A stretch of 37,863 nt of DNA from Sulfurimonas sp. (lineage in GTDB: Bacteria; Campylobacterota; Campylobacteria; Campylobacterales; Sulfurimonadaceae). Below, piece after piece: positions 33,233-37,863 of this stretch. Position 1 is the first letter of the stretch, and the number at the start of each line of letters is the position of its first letter. Made by a program: the position numbers and the translations under genes. The DNA lies in NCBI RefSeq assembly GCF_027056685.1, contig NZ_JALUKE010000063.1, positions 1-37,863 on the forward strand, given 5' to 3'. The notes under the pieces were generated by a model. It saw only the letters and a list, made by a program, of their open reading frames with translations. It was not told where the DNA came from and searched no databases.

Positions 33233-34594
33233 TTGAGTAGAACTGTTTTAGCCATCGATATTGGCTCTACAAAAATCTGTGCAATAACTGCTGAAATAGA
33301 TAACAATAATGACATCTCTATAACAGGGGCTGGAACAACAAAGGCACAAGGGCTAAAAAAAGGTAGTATTACCAATATTGAATTAGCTTCTCGCAGTATT
33401 AAAACTGCAGTAGAAGATGCCAAACGAGTTTCAGGCAGTTCTATTTCAACTGCCATTGTCTCTATATCTGGAGCTTATACAAAAAGTTTAAACTCTAACG
33501 GTATAGTAAATATACAAAGTAAAGAAATATCTCTTGAAGAGATAAAACGTGTTATGCATACATCTTTATATAATGCTAACATTCCAAATGAATATGAAGT
33601 ACTTCATGCGCTTCCTTTTAATTTTAAAGTGGATGATCAAGATTACATTGAAGATCCATTGGGAATGAATGCCTCACGCTTAGAAGTTGAAACACACATC
33701 ATTACAACACAAAAATCAAATCTAAATAATCTAAAAAAAGCGGTAAAAGGAGCAGGCATTGAAGTAGAGAATATTGTGCTCAATAGTTATGCTTCTGCTA
33801 TTGCAACGCTTAATGAAGATGAAAGAGAGTTAGGTGCTGCTGTAATTGATATGGGTGGCAACACAAGTAACATTGCTATCTATTCAGGCAACTCAATAAG
33901 ATACAATGAATATCTTGGTGTCGGTTCAAATCATGTTACAAGTGATTTGTCGATGGCACTGCATACACCGCTTAATGTTGCAGACAAGGTCAAGTTGACT
34001 TATGGTTCATTACTTACACCTAGTAATGAACTTATTGAGTTACCTATAATTGGAGATGAGAACACTACACATGAGGTTTCTCTTGAAGTTGTACACAATG
34101 TCATCTTTGCTCGTGTGGAAGAGACCCTTATGATTTTGGCACAGTTTATTGAAAATAGTGGCTTAAAAGATCAAATTGGTGCAGGGATTGTCCTGACTGG
34201 TGGTTTTTCAAAAATGGATGGTATTAGAGACTTAGCTGTTGCTACTTTTGGTTCAATACCTGTGAGGCTTGCAAAACCAATGGAGATGAATGGACTTTTC
34301 GACTCTCTTAGAGGACCGGAATTTTCTAGTGCTATTGGTCTTATTATGTATTCTGCAAATGCATATACAAGATATGAAATTGATGTAAATAAACGTGTAC
34401 GCCATACAAATGAGATGCCAGTAGAACAAAGTAGTGTTGATTTTAGTAACACTCCAGATATTCCAGTTGCACCATCTGAAGAACCGAAAAAAGCAAAAAT
34501 GATTAATCTGGCAGTGGAAGATGCAAAAGAGAAGAAGAGTGATGAAGCAAGTAGCTTGAACAAGTTTTGGAACTGGGCGACCCAGTTATTTTAA
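33233..34594 (+). CDS. ftsA: Cell division protein FtsA
   Basis: Actin-like ATPase that anchors FtsZ to the membrane. 453 residues from TTG 33233 with AAAGGA 7 nt upstream. Phosphate-1 motif IDIGSTKICAI, phosphate-2 AAVIDMGGNTSNIAIY, adenosine motif GIVLTGGFSKMDG, and the SHS2 domain between. The last 13 residues form an amphipathic helix with NKFWNWATQLF, the membrane-targeting tail. The middle linker before it is acidic and low-complexity. It lies between ppiD and ftsZ. Confidence 0.97.
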   Translation: MSRTVLAIDIGSTKICAITAEIDNNNDISITGAGTTKAQGLKKGSITNIELASRSIKTAVEDAKRVSGSSISTAIVSISGAYTKSLNSNGIVNIQSKEISLEEIKRVMHTSLYNANIPNEYEVLHALPFNFKVDDQDYIEDPLGMNASRLEVETHIITTQKSNLNNLKKAVKGAGIEVENIVLNSYASAIATLNEDERELGAAVIDMGGNTSNIAIYSGNSIRYNEYLGVGSNHVTSDLSMALHTPLNVADKVKLTYGSLLTPSNELIELPIIGDENTTHEVSLEVVHNVIFARVEETLMILAQFIENSGLKDQIGAGIVLTGGFSKMDGIRDLAVATFGSIPVRLAKPMEMNGLFDSLRGPEFSSAIGLIMYSANAYTRYEIDVNKRVRHTNEMPVEQSSVDFSNTPDIPVAPSEEPKKAKMINLAVEDAKEKKSDEASSLNKFWNWATQLF

Positions 34595-34606
34595 AGGAGT
34601 GAGATA

Positions 34607-35725
34607 ATGGAACCATTTATAGTTGAAGAAGCACATAATCCTAACGGAGCAAGAATTATAGCAGTCGGTGTTGGCGGTGGCGGCGGTAATATGATAGGTC
34701 ACATGATCAATGAGAATGTGACAGGCATTGAAATGATGCTTATCAATACTGATGCACAGGTCTTAAGTGAGACAAACGCAGCAACACGCATTCAGATAGG
34801 AGCAAAGCTCACTAAAGGTCTTGGTGCAGGAATGAAACCAGAGATTGGTAAAGATTCTGCATTGGAGAATTATGATGAGATAAGAGAAGCACTTGATGGC
34901 GCAGATATTGTATTTATCTCTGCTGGTTTAGGTGGTGGTACAGGAACAGGAGCTGCTCCAGTTGTTGCACAAATTGCAAAAGAGGTTGGTGCGCTGACTA
35001 TCTCTGTCGTCACAAAACCTTTCCGCTTTGAAGGAAACAGAAGGCTCAAACTTGCTGAGAGTGGATTGGAAGAACTTAAAAAAGAGAGTGATTCTATTGT
35101 AGTTATTCCAAATGATAAACTTCTCTCTATCATAGACAGAAAACTTGGATTGAAAGAGAGTTTTAAGATTGTAGATGCAATTTTAGCACAAGCTGTTAGT
35201 GGCACTTCTGGTGTTATCCTCTCAAGTGGAGATAATGACATCAACCTTGACTTTGCTGACTTACAAACTGTTATGAGTCATAAAGGTATGGCACTTATGG
35301 GTGTTGGCGAACATGAGGGAGAAAATGCTGCTTATGAAGCTATTAAAGCTGCTATTGAATCTCCACTACTTGATAATATGTCTATTAATGGCGCAATGGG
35401 TGTGTTAGTTCATTTTAGTATGCATCCAGACTTTCCAATGTTAGAGCTTGCGGATGCCATGGATGTTGTTCATGAAAGTGCGCATGATGATGCTGAAGTT
35501 ATCTGGGGAACATCAACAGACACTACACTTCCTGAAAATTATGTGAAAATTACTATTGTCGCTACTGGCTTTGAAAGAGATCTTGCCACTACAAATAATG
35601 AAGACTTTGTAAGTGAAACTCCAGTAGCTCCTCGTGCAAAGGTTCGTCCACGACTTGTTGTTGGTGGAGACTTAGACAGCGACTATCTTGATATTCCAGC
35701 ATATATGAGAAATCAACAAGACTAA
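34607..35725 (+). CDS. ftsZ: Cell division protein FtsZ
   Basis: Tubulin-like GTPase that forms the division ring. 372 residues. GTP-binding AVGVGGGGGNMI at the start, tubulin signature GLGGGTGTGAAP, the T7-loop DLDFADL pattern as NLDFADLQTVM, and a C-terminal peptide with DYLDIPAYMR that binds FtsA. AAGGAG is a strong RBS 7 nt before the ATG, after a 12-bp gap from ftsA. Confidence 0.98.
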   Translation: MEPFIVEEAHNPNGARIIAVGVGGGGGNMIGHMINENVTGIEMMLINTDAQVLSETNAATRIQIGAKLTKGLGAGMKPEIGKDSALENYDEIREALDGADIVFISAGLGGGTGTGAAPVVAQIAKEVGALTISVVTKPFRFEGNRRLKLAESGLEELKKESDSIVVIPNDKLLSIIDRKLGLKESFKIVDAILAQAVSGTSGVILSSGDNDINLDFADLQTVMSHKGMALMGVGEHEGENAAYEAIKAAIESPLLDNMSINGAMGVLVHFSMHPDFPMLELADAMDVVHESAHDDAEVIWGTSTDTTLPENYVKITIVATGFERDLATTNNEDFVSETPVAPRAKVRPRLVVGGDLDSDYLDIPAYMRNQQD

Positions 35726-35752
35726 TCTTCATTGAACTCTTTTTCTAAAATT

Positions 35753-36031
35753 ATGAAGGCCAAATCACTCCTTGGTCTTCGTGAAAAATCTTCTCTAAAA
35801 GAGATTAAAAACAGATACAAAAACCTTATGAAAAAATGGCATCCAGATAAGCACAGAGATGATATTGAAAAAGCAAATCAGATGAGTATGCAGATAAATG
35901 AAGCATATGAAACTATACTCAAATACTGCAATAATTATGAATACCCTTTTGATGAAGAAAGTGTTAAAAAAAGCACTTATACTCCAAATGAGTGGTGGAA
36001 CGACAAATTTGGTACAGGTAACAATATCTAA
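35753..36031 (+). CDS. Small J-domain protein
   Basis: 92 residues if started at ATG 35753, or 99 from TTG 35732; neither has a Shine-Dalgarno. A J domain covers most of it (SLKEIKNRYKNLMKKWHPDK, with an intact HPDK), followed by a short tail with EWWNDKF. Such DnaJ-like proteins stimulate DnaK on particular clients. It follows ftsZ by 27 bp (or 6 bp with the TTG start), so it may be co-transcribed with the division genes. Its last 4 bp overlap the convergent membrane protein. Confidence 0.85.
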   Translation: MKAKSLLGLREKSSLKEIKNRYKNLMKKWHPDKHRDDIEKANQMSMQINEAYETILKYCNNYEYPFDEESVKKSTYTPNEWWNDKFGTGNNI

Positions 36032-36987
36032 AGAAAAACTCCATTTTTAAAATAATAAAAGAGAGGATACGCAGTTATAACAATAACATAAAGTGTGTCA
36101 AAAAATAGTGAAATCTTAAATCTTAAATCATTCTCTTTTTTACTAAACGCAATAAGCCCTAGAACAATTCCATAAAATGTCCCTGCAAAAAGAAGAGTAT
36201 ATAAGAAATACCCTACATAATGATAATCTTTTTGTAACATACAAAATGGACAATGATGCGTTGGTAATTCATAAATATATGTTCCAAAAAACCCAATCAA
36301 AGAGATAAGAGCAATAATCATAAACAGAAGATTAAAAATAGAATAGAAGTATCTATTTTTAGCAATATAGGCAGCAATGATAAAAAGATAAATACCATAA
36401 AAAAGAGTTAGCAAATAGAGCGGTTTCGCTCCTATAATATCTGCCATATATGTTCCACTTGTTGTAGAGTAAATAGAACCACAGCAATCAACTACACTAT
36501 TTACATCAATAGAAAAGAACATACTCATCTGCAAAATAATTTCAATAAGTAGTAAAATATAGGCAAAACTAAAGATAAAAAATTTCAATTTTAAATATCT
36601 TCTATCTTCAAGCTTCATATCTTCATTATTTAAAACTATCCAGTAACCAAAAAGATATAGATTAAGTATTTTCAACATTATAAGTGGTGTACCATATTGC
36701 GTTGCGTTTACAACCCCTGCCCCACACATAGCCCCTGGTAAAACAGTAGAAATTTTATCTAAGGTAAATATAAAAAAGATAAATAGTGGAATTTTAATAG
36801 CAAAAATAAACTTTATAATTGTTGCAACAAGATAACTCTGCTTTTCAAGTTTATACTGTAGTGCCGTCGTTTCATCTGCCTTATACTGCAGTAATATCTT
36901 GACAGCAAAATAAAATGCCACAGTTGCAAAAAGTAAAAATAGAATATTTAAAATATCAAGTGTGAGTATTTCAGGTGTTAGTAACAT
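36028..36987 (-). CDS. Eight-span membrane protein with cysteine motifs
   Basis: 319 residues, about eight hydrophobic helices. It contains three cysteine sites: GAMCGAG (about 97), VVDCCGS (about 166) and HHCPFCMLQKDYHYVGY (about 241). CPFCMLQ resembles the CxxC-hydrophobic-Gln segment of DsbB-type thiol oxidoreductases, but the rest of the fold does not match DsbB. Metal binding is an alternative. Its start overlaps the ABC ATPase by 10 bp, so it is co-translated with the exporter. Not recognised as a named family. A link to redox or metal handling is inference. Confidence 0.65.
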   Translation of the reverse strand: MLLTPEILTLDILNILFLLFATVAFYFAVKILLQYKADETTALQYKLEKQSYLVATIIKFIFAIKIPLFIFFIFTLDKISTVLPGAMCGAGVVNATQYGTPLIMLKILNLYLFGYWIVLNNEDMKLEDRRYLKLKFFIFSFAYILLLIEIILQMSMFFSIDVNSVVDCCGSIYSTTSGTYMADIIGAKPLYLLTLFYGIYLFIIAAYIAKNRYFYSIFNLLFMIIALISLIGFFGTYIYELPTHHCPFCMLQKDYHYVGYFLYTLLFAGTFYGIVLGLIAFSKKENDLRFKISLFFDTLYVIVITAYPLFYYFKNGVFL

Positions 36988-37634
36988 TGTCCATCTTTTA
37001 CTTCAATAATTCTATCTACAAAATCCAAATGAAAAAAGAGTGGGTCATGCGTTGCTAAAATAATTGTTTTATTTGTTGCTTTTAGCCCTCTCATAATCTC
37101 TATAAAATCCAAAGAGAGTTTTTCATCCAAATTCGCTGTTGGTTCATCTGCTAGTATAATTTTAGGATTATTTACATTTGCACGGGCTATTGCCACCCTT
37201 TGTTGTTCACCACCCGAGAGATTTTTAACCAAGCTCTCCTCTTTATGCTTGATATTAAATAGCGTTACTGTTCTTTGAAATTTCTCTTCAAGTAACTCTC
37301 TCTCTAAGTTTTCAGGAAATAGAGGCAGTACAATATTATCATGCACACTCAATGTAGAGATAAGATTGTACCTTTGAAATATAAATCCAATATTATCGCG
37401 TCTAAATTCACTACAAAAATGGTCAGGCAGTTTTGAGATTTTTTTATTATCTACTATAACCTCTCCAGATGTTGGTTTTAAAAGTCCTGCAATCAAAGAG
37501 AGAATGGTACTTTTTCCACTTCCACTCACCCCTTTTAAAACAATAAACTCACCCTCTTTAAATTGTAAATCAACACCTTTAAGTGCCTGTACTTTATCGT
37601 CATAAGTTTTTATAACATTGTGTAGTTGTATCAT
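36978..37634 (-). CDS. ABC transporter ATPase, LolD/MacB-type
   Basis: ATP-binding subunit of an ABC exporter. 218 residues. Walker [11 protein letters not shown]-loop FIFQRYNL, signature LSGGEQQR, Walker [13 protein letters not shown], and H-loop TILATHDP. The size and motifs are those of the LolD/MacB/FtsE group, which pairs with FtsX/MacB-like permeases. It overlaps the permease stop by 4 bp and the eight-span protein start by 10 bp, so the three genes form one operon. Substrate unknown. Confidence 0.93.
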   Translation of the reverse strand: MIQLHNVIKTYDDKVQALKGVDLQFKEGEFIVLKGVSGSGKSTILSLIAGLLKPTSGEVIVDNKKISKLPDHFCSEFRRDNIGFIFQRYNLISTLSVHDNIVLPLFPENLERELLEEKFQRTVTLFNIKHKEESLVKNLSGGEQQRVAIARANVNNPKIILADEPTANLDEKLSLDFIEIMRGLKATNKTIILATHDPLFFHLDFVDRIIEVKDGQCY

Positions 37635-37863
37635 CGCATCACCTCATCCGCATCAATAGTAGCAACACGCCAGGAAGGAATGATTGTCGCTGCAATATAA
37701 ATAGGAACAGACAAGAAGAAAAGTAAGAAGAGCGTATCATAATCCATGACAAACGGAAGTGTAATGCTCTGCATACTATTATAGGATAAAAAGATATTTT
37801 TAATAATTGGAGCATTTAAAATATAGACATAAAAGAGTGCAAATAATACACCCATCAAATAAG
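37631..37863 (-). CDS. ABC exporter permease, C-terminal part (partial)
   Basis: The frame is open to the window edge and no true start is present; a TTG near 37858 is an artefact. The final 77 residues hold two hydrophobic segments (one around FALFYVYI, one with [23 protein letters not shown]) and end in [17 protein letters not shown], matching the PAxRAxxxDPxEALR end of MacB/FtsX-type permeases. It is upstream of, and overlaps by 4 bp, its partner ATPase. The N-terminal portion lies outside the window. Confidence 0.85.
   Translation of the reverse strand, partial: YLMGVLFALFYVYILNAPIIKNIFLSYNSMQSITLPFVMDYDTLFLLFFLSVPIYIAATIIPSWRVATIDADEVMR

Larger units (their letters stand above)
1831..36710. 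repeat. Dispersed 8-mer TGCGTTTA (19 copies, both strands)
   Basis: Found by eye at 1831, 6519, 11980, 12025, 12332(-), 13053(-), 13615(-), 15113, 15393(-), 15633, 19329(-), 22422(-), 26005, 28368, 28662, 31100, 32960(-), 36144(-) and 36703; (-) marks the complement, TAAACGCA. Fourteen are preceded by C, five by T. All lie in coding sequence. They encode Asn-Ala (9), Ala-Phe (6) and Lys-Arg (4). Composition alone predicts about one to two copies in this length at about 35% GC. Confidence 0.75.

Noticed and set aside
37856-37858. Start codon of the ABC permease near the window edge
   Set aside because: It is a TTG inside an open frame that continues past the edge, and the protein is clearly only a C-terminal fragment.

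Overview
The window looks like an AT-rich chromosomal segment of a Campylobacterota (Epsilonproteobacteria) bacterium, most likely a free-living Sulfurimonas-like chemolithotroph. The phylum is supported by gene content and order. The run cvpA-fur-lysS-(rbr)-glyA-DUF1882-SPOR and the run ppiD-ftsA-ftsZ both match the order I remember from Campylobacter jejuni. The rubrerythrin has the three-domain desulforubrerythrin form typical of the group, DAHP synthase is class II, and a short DUF1882 protein is present. The genus is inference. There are no rRNA or tRNA genes, insertion sequences, prophage or CRISPR. This is a core-genome region.

Layout. 1-4163 (minus strand): the start of argD, a DUF302-type lipoprotein, and a molybdopterin oxidoreductase coupled to a HlyD-like periplasmic protein. 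4262-5215: cheV. 5250-8635 (minus): oadG-oadA-oadB, a biotin-dependent sodium-pumping oxaloacetate decarboxylase. 8795-12683: two small membrane proteins, an Hpt-like protein, htpG with a possible HspR operator, and two convergent membrane-protein genes whose coding ends overlap by 65 bp. 12773-15565: an ABC-F ATPase, queF and a queF-like gene that lacks the catalytic residues, all translationally coupled. 15573-16922: class II aroG. 17065-20728: GGDEF protein, cvpA, fur, lysS. 20742-21398: desulforubrerythrin. 21563-26602: glyA, a DUF1882 gene, a 267-nt Y-shaped palindromic element, a SPOR protein, trpE, aroE. 26599-29178 (minus): mltA-recR-pldA. 29251-31672: dnaJ and bioA. 31765-36031: ppiD-ftsA-ftsZ and a small J-domain gene. 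36028-37863 (minus): an ABC exporter (partial permease, ATPase) with a cysteine-containing polytopic membrane protein.

The genes serve amino-acid and aromatic biosynthesis (argD, aroG, aroE, trpE, glyA), envelope and division (mltA, pldA, ppiD, SPOR, cvpA, ftsA, ftsZ), protein folding (htpG, dnaJ), metal and oxidative stress (fur, rbr), signalling (cheV, GGDEF, Hpt-like), and sodium and carbon metabolism (oad).

Three observations stand out. First, the intergenic region 23371-23637 folds into a precise three-way junction whose two arms carry matching tips. Second, the word TGCGTTTA occurs 19 times, always inside genes, on both strands and in all three reading frames; that is far above a composition-based expectation of one to two and suggests a genome-wide signal word. 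Third, a catalytically dead QueF paralogue is coupled to queF. Several genes also look leaderless. All counts and pairings were made by eye.
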